From contig NZ_JAJDNQ010000039.1 in NCBI RefSeq assembly GCF_022340605.1, forward strand, positions 1-63,851: 63,851 nucleotides of DNA, in the 5' to 3' direction. Of this stretch, positions 35,135 to 45,077 are shown piece after piece. Origin of the DNA: Thiohalocapsa sp. Lineage in GTDB: Bacteria > Pseudomonadota > Gammaproteobacteria > Chromatiales > Chromatiaceae. The translations under genes and the position numbers were made by a program. The number at the start of each line of letters is the position of its first letter. The stretch's first letter is position 1. The notes below the pieces were generated by a model. That model was not told where the DNA came from. It worked only from the letters and a program-made list of their open reading frames with translations, and did no database searches.

Positions 35135-36322
35135 ATGAACCTCACCTGCCTCGACGATGATCCACGCATGGAGCGCACGCTGCGGCGCTTCGCCGGACGC
35201 CTCGGTCACGGCCTGCGCTACCACGCCACCGCCGCCGCATTCAAGGAGGATGTGCTGAGCCACCCGCCGGGGTTGGTGCTGCTCGACCTGGAGCTCGGGC
35301 AGGAGACCGGGCTGGAGGTCGTGAAGTGGCTCGCCGACAAGGGCATACACGTGCCGCTCGTGCTGCTGTCCGGTCAAGGCGATGCACTGCTCGACACCGC
35401 CAGGCGTATTGCCAGCGCCAGCGGTCTCTCGGTACGCGGGGCGGTGAACAAGGCGTCGATGGTGCGCGACCTGCCCCCACTACTCGCCCGTGTCACGCCG
35501 CTGCCGCCGCGCGCGCCGCCGGCGAAGCCCGTATCGCGCGCGCCGCCAGCGAAGCCCGCGTCGCGCGCGGCGCTGGACGGCGAACGCCTCGCCGAGCACA
35601 TCTGCGAGGGCCGCATCGAGCCCTTCTTTCAGCCCATCGTGGCCTGCGACGGCAGCCTGAAGGACGCCGAGGTGTTGACCCGGCTACGCTTACCCGACGG
35701 GACCGTGCTCGGCGCGCCGCAGATTATCCCGCTGGCGGAGTCGACGGGCCTGATCCTCTCCCTCACCGAGGCCTTGTTCAAACGCCTGCTTGCCGCGAAG
35801 GCGGAACTGTCGGAGCTGTCCCTGGCCCACCTGTCCGTGAACCTGAGCGTCGCGCAGCTCGACGTGGCGCTCACCACCGCACTGGTGCGCCAGCTACTCG
35901 AAGGGCTCGCGGGCTGCTGCGAGGTGCGGGTGGAACTGACCGAGAGCGCGAGCCTCGCCGACTCCCAGTCGGTGCGGGAACTGGGCGCGCAACTCCGCCT
36001 GCTGGGTGCATCGCTGGCGATGGACGATTTCGGCATCGGCTACTCCAGCATCCGCGCCCTGGCGGAGCTGCCCTACGACACGCTCAAGATCGATCTTTCG
36101 TTCGTCGCCGAGCTGTTCGACTCGAACAAGGCGGAGCGCCTGCTCGCGGCCATCCTCGCCATGTGCGACAGCCTCGAGCTCAAGGTCGTCGCCGAGGGCG
36201 TCGAGACCGAGGCGCAGCGCCGATGGTTGTGCGGCGCCGGGGTGGACCGCCTGCAAGGCTATTTGTTCGGGGCGCCGATGCCGCTGGCTGACCTGACGCG
36301 GAAGTTCCGCGGCAGCGGTTGA
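35135..36322 (+). CDS. REC-EAL protein, probable c-di-GMP phosphodiesterase response regulator
   Basis: 395 residues. An N-terminal receiver (about 1-115) has DDD and phospho-acceptor Asp in VLLDLELGQETG. A Pro/Ala-rich linker with a doubled PPAKPxSRA unit joins it to an EAL domain (about 150-390). Catalytic residues are retained: Glu in EVLTRL (EVL variant of EAL), Asn in SVNLSV, Glu in VELTES, DDFG in MDDFGIGYSS, Lys in LKID and Glu in EGVE. Activity is therefore expected. It is followed after 27 bp by a lone receiver gene. Confidence 0.92.
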   Translation: MNLTCLDDDPRMERTLRRFAGRLGHGLRYHATAAAFKEDVLSHPPGLVLLDLELGQETGLEVVKWLADKGIHVPLVLLSGQGDALLDTARRIASASGLSVRGAVNKASMVRDLPPLLARVTPLPPRAPPAKPVSRAPPAKPASRAALDGERLAEHICEGRIEPFFQPIVACDGSLKDAEVLTRLRLPDGTVLGAPQIIPLAESTGLILSLTEALFKRLLAAKAELSELSLAHLSVNLSVAQLDVALTTALVRQLLEGLAGCCEVRVELTESASLADSQSVRELGAQLRLLGASLAMDDFGIGYSSIRALAELPYDTLKIDLSFVAELFDSNKAERLLAAILAMCDSLELKVVAEGVETEAQRRWLCGAGVDRLQGYLFGAPMPLADLTRKFRGSG

Positions 36323-36349
36323 CCGCCCCCTGGATCGAGGCCGCTCGCC

Positions 36350-36772
36350 ATGACCGACGCCACAACCGGCGCAACCAACCCCAGGGTCCAGGTCGTCGAC
36401 GACGACCCCCGCCTGCTCCAGGCCGCCCTGCGGCTGTTGCCGCGCTGGGGCTTTCGCTGTGACGCCTACAGCGACGCGCAGAGCGCACTCGCCGCCATCG
36501 AGCGCGACCCGCCGGACCTGCTAATCGTTGACATCTTCATGCCGGACATGGACGGGTTCCAGGTCATCGCCCGGGCGCGCCGGCTGGCCCCCCGGATGCG
36601 GATCATCGCCGTCTCCGGCGACGTCATCCGCGGCGAGGCCACCAACGTGCTGGCGATGAGCGCCGAGCTCGGCGCTGACGCTACGCTACACAAGCCGATC
36701 CGGCCCGAGGCGTTACACGCAAACCTCATAGCCCTGCTGCGCCCCCCGGCAGCGCAGGCCCCCGCCCGCTGA
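36350..36772 (+). CDS. Single-domain response regulator (CheY-like)
   Basis: 140 residues, a lone receiver: DDDP acidic pocket, phospho-acceptor Asp in LIVDIFMPDMDGFQV (about 58), Ser in VSGD and Lys in LHKPIRPEAL. There is no output domain. Located between the REC-EAL gene and the giant hybrid kinase (25 bp before the latter), it is a likely phosphorelay shuttle for that kinase. Confidence 0.92.
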   Translation: MTDATTGATNPRVQVVDDDPRLLQAALRLLPRWGFRCDAYSDAQSALAAIERDPPDLLIVDIFMPDMDGFQVIARARRLAPRMRIIAVSGDVIRGEATNVLAMSAELGADATLHKPIRPEALHANLIALLRPPAAQAPAR

Positions 36773-36797
36773 GTTCCTCACCCGTCAGGTTTCGTTC

Positions 36798-39700
36798 ATG
36801 TCCGACCCACAGGCGACCCCCGGCGTGGCCGGGCAGCCGGCGGTGCGCGCCCCCAGCCGCCTGCCGTTCCATCATCCCGCGCTGCGCCAACTCCCGGAGA
36901 CGCTGCTGCTGGCCCTGGCTGCGGTGCTCGGCAACTACTTCAGCGTGTCGCTGTTCTTCGGTGTCGAGATCCTGTTCGGCTCCATCGCGACCCTCATCGC
37001 CGTCGCGCGGCTCGGCGCCGTGCCGGGCCTGGTCGTGGCCCTGGTCGGCAGCGCCTATACGCTGCTGCTCTGGCACCACCCCTACGCCATGGCCATCTTC
37101 AGCCTGGAAGCCGGCGTGGTCGCCTGGCACCGCTACTGCACCCGGCGCAAGGGCCTGCCGGCACCGCCCCTGGCCGTATCGGTGGCGCTGTACTGGCTCT
37201 GGCTCGGCATCCCCCTGGTGCTGCTCCTCTACCACGACGTGCTCGGCATGGGCTGGCTGCCGACACTGCTGATCGCCGCCAAGCAGGCGCTCAACGGCAT
37301 CCTCAACGCGGCCCTGGCGGGGGGGCTGCTCATTGTGCTCGGCTTGCTGGGCGGGCAGCGCGGTCTGCCGCGCCTCAGCGAGCTCTTGTTCAGCCTGTTG
37401 CTGACGGCCCTTTTACTGCCCGCGGTGGTGGTCACGGCCTGGGACAACAGCGATCTCAAGGACCGGCTGGAGCGTGAAACCGCCTACGACTTGCGCCTGT
37501 TCGGCGCGCTGATGGAGCGCACTCTGGCGCAAGCCGAGACGGCGGGCGTGGAGGCGCTGTCGGCCGAGCTCAAGCGCCTGAATGCGCTGGCGCGCGAGCG
37601 CCTGCGAGACGGGTCCCGCCCGCGGCTGTTCCTGGCCGACAGAAGCACTGGGAAGCCGCTGTTCGATGAGCCAAGCGCCGCGGAGTCGGTCATGCCAAGC
37701 GCGCAGCCGGGCCTGTCGTTGGTGCAGCCGGCCGAGCCGGCAGCGTCCGCCATGCAGCGCTGGCGCGCGACGCGCTACCGTACGGCGCTGCCCGCCGACG
37801 AGGTCGCCCCTGGCCGGGATCTCGTCATCGACGTCAGCGTCCAGCCGGTCATCGATGCTGTGCAGGTGCAGGTTGTCAAGCTTCTGGCGGCCTTGCTGGC
37901 GCTGAGTCTGGGCGCCGTGGTCCTCGCCCGGGCACTGAGCCGGCGTATCGTCGCGCCGCTGCTCTCCGTCACCGCGGCCACCCGAGAACTGCCCGCGGCC
38001 ATCCGGGAGCAGCGCGCGTGGTCGGCGGCAACGCCGGGGCTGTTCGCCGAGACCGTGGAGCTCGGCGAGGCCGTGGATGCCATGGGGGGCTCCCTCAGTG
38101 ACAGCTTCGACGCGTTGCAGTACGAGCGCGATGAACAGGTCCGCCAGCGCGCCTTGCTGGACCTGGAGGCCCACGGGCTGGCCTGGTTGGTGCACCATGG
38201 CGACGACGCCACCGCCTTTGCCGCGGACCTCTGCCAGCGAACGCACGGCGTCTTGCCCGCGCGGCGTTGCCTGCTCCTGCTACCGGCCGGCGACAATCGT
38301 CTGGCGCCCGCCGCCGCGCCGTGGCTGACCGCGGACCTGCGCGGCGAACTGGAGCGCCTGCTGTCGGCACCGGCGGTGGCAGCATCGCTGCAGCGGGCGC
38401 TGGCCGCCGGCGCGGCAACCGACCCGCCGGCCGAACTGGTGGACGGCGCAGGGGCGTTGGCGGCGATGCTGCGCGGCGGGCAGGTGCTGCCCGTGCGCGA
38501 CCGCGACGGCCAGGGCCTTGGGCTCTTGATAACCGACGTGCCGGCGCAGTGCCGCGACGCCTTCGCCGGCGAGGTGCTGGCCAGGACCGCGACCCTGGCG
38601 GGCCTCGGGCTCGCCTCCATCCAGTTGCGTCGCCGGCACGACGTGCTGCTGGAGGCCCTGTCGCAGAGCGGCACCGGTATCGTGGTCACGGAGCGCAGTG
38701 GCCGGGATGACCTGCTGACCTACGCAAACCGCGGCTTCGAGGCGCTCACCGGCTACACCACCACCGAGCTTCAGGGCCAAGACCTGCGCCTGTTGCGCGA
38801 CGGTGACGACGACCAGCCGGACCTCGTGCGGCTGCGCGCGTCCATCGCCGTCGAGGAGCACTGCCGCGTGGTGCTGCGCAACCGCCGCAAGGACGGCAGC
38901 GCCTATTGGTGCGCGTTGGCCGTGTCCCCGGTGAAGAACGAAAACGGCGTCGTGACCCACTGCATTGGCGTGCAGCAGGATGTCTCCGAGAGCGTGGAGA
39001 CCGTCATCCGGCTGCGCGAGAGCGAGGCGCGCCTGACCGAGGCCCAGGCCATTGCCCACGTTGGCAGCTGGGAGATGGACATGGCCACTGGCGCGCTGCG
39101 CTGGTCCGACGAGACCTATCGCCTGCTCGGTGTCGAGCCAGGCGCCGTACAGGTGTCGCTCGACACCCTGTTTGCCGCCGTGCACCCGGACGACGTGGAC
39201 AGGCTGCGCGCGGAGATCGCTGCCGCCCGCGAGCGCCCGGACGGCGCCTTCCACATCGAGCATCGGGTGATCTGGCCGAACGGCGACACGCACGTGCAGC
39301 TTGCCCAGGGGCGGATGCATTTCGATGCGCAGGGCCAACCCTGGCGCTTTGCCGGCACCACCTTCGACGTGACCGAGCAGCGTCGCGCCGAACAGGCCCT
39401 GCGCGCCGAGGAGGCGCGCTATCGGCTGGTGGTCGAGAACCTTAGGGACCTGCTGGTGCGCTTCGACCTGGAGCGCCGGTTCGAGTTCGTCAGCCCGTCC
39501 TTCTGCCGCACCTTCGGTCGCAGCGAGGCCGAGCTCATCGGCCAGACCTTTATGCCGCTGGTGCACCAGGACGACCACGCCGTCACCGAAGCAGCGATGG
39601 CCAAGCTGCAAGCACCCCCGTACGCCGCCACCGTGGAGCTGCGCGCCGATACCGCGTCTGGCTGGCGCTGGCTGCAGTGGTCCGGTAAGGCGGTGCAGGA

Positions 39701-42700
39701 CGAGCGCGGTGAAGTCGTCGGCATGGTCGCCGTCGGCCGCGATATCACCGCGCGCAAAGCGTCTGAGCAGGCGCTGCGCGAGAGCGAGCAGCGCTTCCGC
39801 GCGCTGTTCGAGACCATCGGCGAAGGGGTCATCTACTACGACGCCGATGGTGTGATCACCGACGTCAATCCGGCGGCCTGCGAGCTGCTCGGCGCCTCCC
39901 GTGACGCACTGATCGGCCACCCGGCCGACGCCGAGCCCTGGGCGCTGTTGCGTGAGGACGGCAGACCGCTGCCACGTGAGGACTATCCGGCCCGGGTCGC
40001 GCTGCGCACCGGACGTGACACCGAGCCGACGGTGGTCGGGTTCACCGGCGGTGAGGAGGTGCGCTGGCTGCTCGCTAAGGCCCACCCCGACACGGCGCCC
40101 GGCGCGGACCGCCCGCACCTGGTGTTCAAGACGCTGGCGGACATCACCCGCCTGCTCAAGACCCAGCACCGACTGCAGGCCATCATCGACAGCTCACCCC
40201 ACGGCATCGTCGAGATGGACGTCGACAGCCGTCGGTTGCTGTGGTGCAACGACGCCATGCTGACACTGTTCGGCTACGAGCGTGATGCGCTGATCGGCCT
40301 GCACGTGGACGACCTGCATCCCACCGCGTCCGAGCCTGCCGTGCTGCTGGACCTGGGCTCCAGCGATGAAGAGACGGACGCGGGCACTCTGAGCGTGCCC
40401 CTTTACGTGCCCTGCCTGCGCCGCGACGGTGCCCAGTTCTACTGCAAGATCGCCCCCGGCCTGATGCGGCTCGGCCCGGCACGGACCCTCACCGCCTTTT
40501 TCACGGACGTGACCCTGGAGTACCAAAGCCGTCGCGCCCTCGAAGCGAGCCGCCAGGCCCTGCTCAAGGCACAGGCCCTCGCCCATATGGGGTCCTGGGA
40601 ATACGAGGTCGCCGACGATAACCTGTCCTGGTCGCCCGAGGTCTACCGCATCTTCGAGCAGAACCCGGACGCGTTCGGCGCCTCCTTCGGGGCGTTTCAT
40701 GCGATTGTCCACCCTGACGACCGCGAGCGGCTGGTCCGCGCCTACGTCGCCGGTCAGGACGAGGGCGCCGGCTTTGATCTGGTGCACCGCCTGTTGCTGG
40801 CGGATGGGCGCATCAAGTGGGTCCACGAGCGCGCCGAGTTCGAGCGCGACGACGACGGCCGCGCCGTGCGCGCGCTGGGCACGGTGCAGGACATCACTGA
40901 GCGGCGCCTGGCGGAGCTGCGCATCGCCGAGCGCGAGGCCATGCTGAGCGAGCTGCTCACGCTCGCGGCGGACTTCGTCGATACCGGCGATACCGACATC
41001 GAGCATGCCAGCGAGCGTGCCCTCGCGCGCATCGGTGCCTTCATCGGCGTGGACCGGTCCTACCTGTTCGAGTATGACCCGGCCGCCGGCACCATCGACA
41101 ACACGCTGGAATGGACCGCCGACGGCATCGCCGCGGCTATCGACGAAAACCACGACCTGCCGCTTACGGAGCTCCCAGCGCTGGCCATGGAGCTCGATGC
41201 ACCCCAGCCCGTGGTCATCCCGCGGGTTGCCGACCTGCCCGATGACTGGGCGCATGAGCGGGACCTCTTCATCAGCCAGGACATCCAGGCCCTGCTGCTG
41301 GCACCGCTGGTAAGTGGCGGCGTCACGCAGGGCTTCATCGGCTTCGACGCGGTCCGCGCGCCGCGGGGGTGGACCGATGTGGAGATCCATTTTCTGCAGG
41401 TCTTCGCCAATATCCTGGCCTCGGCACGGCAGCGGGCCAGGGCGCTGTCGGCGCTGCGGGTCACCAACGCGCGTTACGAGGAGGTCTCGCGGCAGAGCCG
41501 AACCATGGCCTGGGAGATGGACGCCGACGGCCGTTACACCTACGTCAACGCCGCCAGCGAGGACCTCTTGGGGGAGCCGCCGGAGGCCCTGCTCGGGCGC
41601 CGCTGCACCGATCTGCTGACCGCCGATGCCGCGGCGGCCAGGCACGAGGCAGAGCGGCTGTTGGCCGCGAGGCGGCCTGTCAAGGACTTCATCAGCCCGC
41701 GCCGGCACAAGAACGGCGGTACCCTGTGGGTGCTCACCAACGGTATGCCGGTGTTCGACGCGCGGGGCCAGTGGCGCGGGTTCCGCGGCACCGACAAGGA
41801 CATCACCGAGCACCACCTTGCGCAGCGACAGCTCCGGGAGAGTCGCGAGCGCCTCAGCGCCATCTTCGACAATGCCCCCATCGGCATCGCCCTGTTGGAC
41901 GCCGAGCGGCGCATGCTGATGGTGAACTGGGCGCTGGCAGAGCTCATCGGCAGCAGTCCGGAGGCGCTGCAAGGCAGCAGCGTCGACGCGGTGGTGCACC
42001 CCGATGACCTGCCCGCGGCCCGCGCCCGCTTCAGCGATCTGCTGGCAGGGCGTCGTCCGGGATACCGCATCACCAATCGTTACGTGCGCCCTGATGGTCG
42101 CATGGTCTGGGGCGACCTGCGCGTGACGCTGTTGCCCAGCGCGCCGGGTACGCCGCCGGTGCCGCTGGCGATGATCGAGGACGTCACCGAGCTGCACCTT
42201 GCCCAGGAACGGCGCCAGGCGCTGGAAGCGACCCTCGCCGCCTACACCGCGCACCTAGAGGAGCTTCTGGACCTGGTCAACCTGTCGCTGCCGCCCGAGG
42301 AGCAGGTCCTCGCGCTGCTGCGGCTGGCCCAGCGTGCGCTGGGAATGGACCGCGCGAGCCTCGAGTCGATGCCGGGCAGGCGGCCCATGCTCGATGTCGT
42401 GGCCCGGTCCGACGACCTCGCCGCACCGCCCCCGGCCCTGCCGCCGCGGCTGCTCGACGCCGCGCTGGCGCAACCCGGGCGACCGGTCACCTGCTGTGAC
42501 GATGCCTGGGGTGCGGAGGCCGCGGCGGCCGGCCGCGGCTGCTGCATCGTGCTGGCCGTCACGGACACCGGTGGCGAGGAGGAGCCAGAGCCACTGCTGT
42601 TGGTCCTGTGGGGTCGCCAGCGGAGTATTCAGCTCACCGACCCGCTGCGCCAACTGCTGCGCCTGACGGCCCAGCGCATCACCGCCGTACGCGCTCAGCA

Positions 42701-43910
42701 GCGGATGCAGCAGGACCTGGTGCAGGCCAAGGAGCGGGAAACCATCGGGCACCTCACCAGCGGCGTCGCACACGACTTCAACAACCTGCTCGGCGTCATC
42801 GATGCGAACCTGTTTTTCATCGAAGCCGCGGTGGCCGACTTTGATGTCGACGACGCGGAGCTGGGGCAGGTCCTGGAGGAGACCCGCAGCGCGCTGAGCC
42901 AGGCGAAGGTAGTCACCTCCGGCATGCTGTCCCTGAGCCGGGCCGGCGGTGTGCCGTTGGCCATCGTGCCACTGGAAGAGAGCATCGAGGAGTTGCTCGG
43001 CATTCTCCGCCATGTGCTGCCGCAGGCCATCGTCCTGGAGGCCGACATCCCGCCGGATCTGGCGGCGTGGACTAACAGCGCGTTCCTGCAGGCGGCGTTG
43101 TTGAATCTCGCGCTGAACGCCCGCGACGCGATGCCGGCCGGCGGGCATCTGCGCATTGCGGCCGCCCCCCGGCAGTGGGATGGCCGGGGCGAGCTGGGCG
43201 TGGGCTACCTATCGGCGGGGGAGTACGTCGAGGTCAGCGTCACCGACACCGGCAGTGGCATTTCGCCGCAGGCGATGGCGCGGATCTTCGAGCCGCTGTT
43301 TTCCACCAAGGCCAAGGGCCGCGGTCATGGCTTGGGGCTGTTCATGGTGAAGGAATTCGTGCTGCGGTCGGGCGCCGGCCTGGCCGTGAGCTCGGAGCAG
43401 AGGCAGGGCACCCGCTTCCGGCTGCTGCTGCCGGCGCGCCCGGCGACGCCCCCGGGAGGCGATGCAACGCCACCCGCTACGATAACCGCATTGACCGGCG
43501 GCGACGCACCGGCGCCGCGATCACTGGCTGGTCTGCGCGTGCTGGTGGTGGACGACGACCCGCGGGTGCGCGACGCCATCGGCCGGCTGCTCGTGTTGCA
43601 GGGTATCGCGACGGTCTTCGCGGAGCATGGCGAGGCGGCGCTGGCGCAACTGCGCGATGAACCGGGCGTCGACCTGGTGCTCACGGATATGGCGATGCCG
43701 GTCATGGACGGTCCGACCCTGCGCGCGCGTCTGCGCGAGGAGCACCCGGGGCTGCCGGTGCTCATGATGACCGGCCAGGAGAACCTCGCGGTGTCTGATG
43801 GGCATCACGGCGACAACCCGCCGGCGCTGCGCAAGCCCGTGGAGCCCGCGGAACTGCGTGCGGCGATCCAGGCACTGTGCTTTGGCCGGCCCCACAACGG
43901 CGGCGATTGA
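36798..43910 (+). CDS. Giant multi-PAS/GAF hybrid sensor histidine kinase, 2370 residues
   Basis: Approximate layout in residues: multi-helix membrane region (30-215), extracytoplasmic segment, TM (about 355-378) and HAMP-like linker; PAS domains near 615-735, 746-860, 873-990, 1000-1110, 1125-1245 and 1255-1375; GAF 1380-1550; PAS near 1560-1680 and 1685-1800; a second GAF-like region 1818-1970; HisKA with phospho-His in SGVAHDFNNLLG (about 1992); HATPase with LALNARDAM, DTGSGIS and GHGLGLF; and a terminal receiver with DDDP and phospho-Asp in VLTDMAMPVMDG (about 2297). Kinase residues are intact. Its size is far above typical. It is the last gene of a REC-EAL / REC / kinase operon with 25-27 bp gaps, implying control of c-di-GMP. 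Confidence 0.93.
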   Translation: MSDPQATPGVAGQPAVRAPSRLPFHHPALRQLPETLLLALAAVLGNYFSVSLFFGVEILFGSIATLIAVARLGAVPGLVVALVGSAYTLLLWHHPYAMAIFSLEAGVVAWHRYCTRRKGLPAPPLAVSVALYWLWLGIPLVLLLYHDVLGMGWLPTLLIAAKQALNGILNAALAGGLLIVLGLLGGQRGLPRLSELLFSLLLTALLLPAVVVTAWDNSDLKDRLERETAYDLRLFGALMERTLAQAETAGVEALSAELKRLNALARERLRDGSRPRLFLADRSTGKPLFDEPSAAESVMPSAQPGLSLVQPAEPAASAMQRWRATRYRTALPADEVAPGRDLVIDVSVQPVIDAVQVQVVKLLAALLALSLGAVVLARALSRRIVAPLLSVTAATRELPAAIREQRAWSAATPGLFAETVELGEAVDAMGGSLSDSFDALQYERDEQVRQRALLDLEAHGLAWLVHHGDDATAFAADLCQRTHGVLPARRCLLLLPAGDNRLAPAAAPWLTADLRGELERLLSAPAVAASLQRALAAGAATDPPAELVDGAGALAAMLRGGQVLPVRDRDGQGLGLLITDVPAQCRDAFAGEVLARTATLAGLGLASIQLRRRHDVLLEALSQSGTGIVVTERSGRDDLLTYANRGFEALTGYTTTELQGQDLRLLRDGDDDQPDLVRLRASIAVEEHCRVVLRNRRKDGSAYWCALAVSPVKNENGVVTHCIGVQQDVSESVETVIRLRESEARLTEAQAIAHVGSWEMDMATGALRWSDETYRLLGVEPGAVQVSLDTLFAAVHPDDVDRLRAEIAAARERPDGAFHIEHRVIWPNGDTHVQLAQGRMHFDAQGQPWRFAGTTFDVTEQRRAEQALRAEEARYRLVVENLRDLLVRFDLERRFEFVSPSFCRTFGRSEAELIGQTFMPLVHQDDHAVTEAAMAKLQAPPYAATVELRADTASGWRWLQWSGKAVQDERGEVVGMVAVGRDITARKASEQALRESEQRFRALFETIGEGVIYYDADGVITDVNPAACELLGASRDALIGHPADAEPWALLREDGRPLPREDYPARVALRTGRDTEPTVVGFTGGEEVRWLLAKAHPDTAPGADRPHLVFKTLADITRLLKTQHRLQAIIDSSPHGIVEMDVDSRRLLWCNDAMLTLFGYERDALIGLHVDDLHPTASEPAVLLDLGSSDEETDAGTLSVPLYVPCLRRDGAQFYCKIAPGLMRLGPARTLTAFFTDVTLEYQSRRALEASRQALLKAQALAHMGSWEYEVADDNLSWSPEVYRIFEQNPDAFGASFGAFHAIVHPDDRERLVRAYVAGQDEGAGFDLVHRLLLADGRIKWVHERAEFERDDDGRAVRALGTVQDITERRLAELRIAEREAMLSELLTLAADFVDTGDTDIEHASERALARIGAFIGVDRSYLFEYDPAAGTIDNTLEWTADGIAAAIDENHDLPLTELPALAMELDAPQPVVIPRVADLPDDWAHERDLFISQDIQALLLAPLVSGGVTQGFIGFDAVRAPRGWTDVEIHFLQVFANILASARQRARALSALRVTNARYEEVSRQSRTMAWEMDADGRYTYVNAASEDLLGEPPEALLGRRCTDLLTADAAAARHEAERLLAARRPVKDFISPRRHKNGGTLWVLTNGMPVFDARGQWRGFRGTDKDITEHHLAQRQLRESRERLSAIFDNAPIGIALLDAERRMLMVNWALAELIGSSPEALQGSSVDAVVHPDDLPAARARFSDLLAGRRPGYRITNRYVRPDGRMVWGDLRVTLLPSAPGTPPVPLAMIEDVTELHLAQERRQALEATLAAYTAHLEELLDLVNLSLPPEEQVLALLRLAQRALGMDRASLESMPGRRPMLDVVARSDDLAAPPPALPPRLLDAALAQPGRPVTCCDDAWGAEAAAAGRGCCIVLAVTDTGGEEEPEPLLLVLWGRQRSIQLTDPLRQLLRLTAQRITAVRAQQRMQQDLVQAKERETIGHLTSGVAHDFNNLLGVIDANLFFIEAAVADFDVDDAELGQVLEETRSALSQAKVVTSGMLSLSRAGGVPLAIVPLEESIEELLGILRHVLPQAIVLEADIPPDLAAWTNSAFLQAALLNLALNARDAMPAGGHLRIAAAPRQWDGRGELGVGYLSAGEYVEVSVTDTGSGISPQAMARIFEPLFSTKAKGRGHGLGLFMVKEFVLRSGAGLAVSSEQRQGTRFRLLLPARPATPPGGDATPPATITALTGGDAPAPRSLAGLRVLVVDDDPRVRDAIGRLLVLQGIATVFAEHGEAALAQLRDEPGVDLVLTDMAMPVMDGPTLRARLREEHPGLPVLMMTGQENLAVSDGHHGDNPPALRKPVEPAELRAAIQALCFGRPHNGGD

Positions 43911-43971
43911 CGGCGGCCGCGCCGTCGTGCCCGGCACCGACACAGCGTCGCGGAACGGCGAGACGCCGGCG

Positions 43972-44682
43972 CTATGGCGCGCCGGCCGCGACCTCGAACC
44001 AGGCCGGCTCCGCGGCGCGGCTCAGAGGGATTTGCAGGTGGTAGGTACTGGTCTTGCCGGGGTGCAGCACCTCGGCGGGCGTCTCCAGCCCAACCTGAGC
44101 CTCACCGAGCGGCAGACCTATGCGGTTGTACAAGGTGACCGTGGGCCTGGGCTCCAGGCGCTTCGCTGTGCCGTTGAACAGGGTCAGGCGGGTCTCAATC
44201 GACTGCCCGTTCTCCGCGGGCAAGAAGGTCACGTCCTGGAGCGGGTTGCGGTGTAGGTGGATCGGCGTGTAGCTGCGATAGGTGACTGCGCCGGCGGGTC
44301 GCTGAATGCCGAGCTCCCTGAGTGTGCTGAGCGCAGAGCGCAGGTCGTCGCGCGCCGCCGCGAGCTCCCGGTTCAGCCGGAGGCCCTGATGCCAGAGTGA
44401 ATAGGCGAATGCGCCGGTCCAACTGCCCGCGACAACCAGCGCCATGACCGCGAGCCGGTAGCGGCGAACGGTACGCGAGCGCTCCACGGACCAGCGTCGC
44501 GAGTGCTTCGGCCGGCGCAGCGGCGGCGCGTTTGATTGCGTCGGCGGCGCCGCCAGAGGCATGGATTCCGCGAGCGCCGGGCTCGTTTTCCACGTCGCCT
44601 TCGGTCCAGCGGCTTGGCTGCACGCCTCCTGAAACCGCTGGTGCGGAATCAGTCGATGCCTGTTCTGGTCTATCGCGGACAT
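43972..44682 (-). CDS. Hypothetical protein with one transmembrane helix
   Basis: 236 residues, family not recognised. A basic Pro-rich N-terminus (1-72) precedes a single transmembrane helix (about 77-97), a short coiled coil (LNRELAAARDDLRSALSTL) and a beta-rich C-terminal domain (THLHRNPLQDV-like region onward) reminiscent of immunoglobulin-like extracellular folds (TRLTLFNGTAKRLEPRP, TSTYHLQIPL). It is convergent with the giant kinase gene and 61 bp from it. Upstream starts inside the frame are possible, since the first 40 residues are poorly protein-like. Confidence 0.6.
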   Translation of the reverse strand: MSAIDQNRHRLIPHQRFQEACSQAAGPKATWKTSPALAESMPLAAPPTQSNAPPLRRPKHSRRWSVERSRTVRRYRLAVMALVVAGSWTGAFAYSLWHQGLRLNRELAAARDDLRSALSTLRELGIQRPAGAVTYRSYTPIHLHRNPLQDVTFLPAENGQSIETRLTLFNGTAKRLEPRPTVTLYNRIGLPLGEAQVGLETPAEVLHPGKTSTYHLQIPLSRAAEPAWFEVAAGAP

Positions 44683-45077
44683 CGTTTGCTCCCTGGTCGG
44701 CCTGCCGCGCGGCGGCGGTCCGGCTGCGGCTGAGCGCGCGTACCTGCGAATGTCGTACGGCGTTGCGCCGGCGACTTTGCTGCGCGCCCCGGATCGATCT
44801 CAGGATGCTAACGGGAACCCCTTGCCCTCACTGTAAAAATCGGTTAAGCCCAAGTCTCTCGCCGAAGCCTGGAAAGAGCCCATGCCAAGTCTGCTCTACT
44901 CACTCACCTTTCCCTCCCCCGCCGGTGAACAAGCGAAGACCTAAACCCAATGCTTGCTCCATCTCTGCGCATCCACCGTCAGGCTGGCCGGCGGCACGCG
45001 CTTAGTGCACGGCGGCGGGGCCGTCAGTCATCCGATGGCAGGCTGGGCTGCGGGCTGCGGGCTGCGGGCTGGGCGTG
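44683..45077. other. Intergenic region, with a heptamer repeat at its right end
   Basis: No gene supported in about 395 bp. An AT-richer patch lies at 44800-44850. At 45046-45078 the sequence GGGCTGC is repeated about four times just after the DUF302 stop; this is a simple-sequence tract with slippage potential. Confidence 0.4.

Noticed and set aside
40194..42254. 686-residue minus-strand frame inside the giant kinase
   Set aside because: Antisense shadow; the plus strand has continuous PAS/GAF domains.
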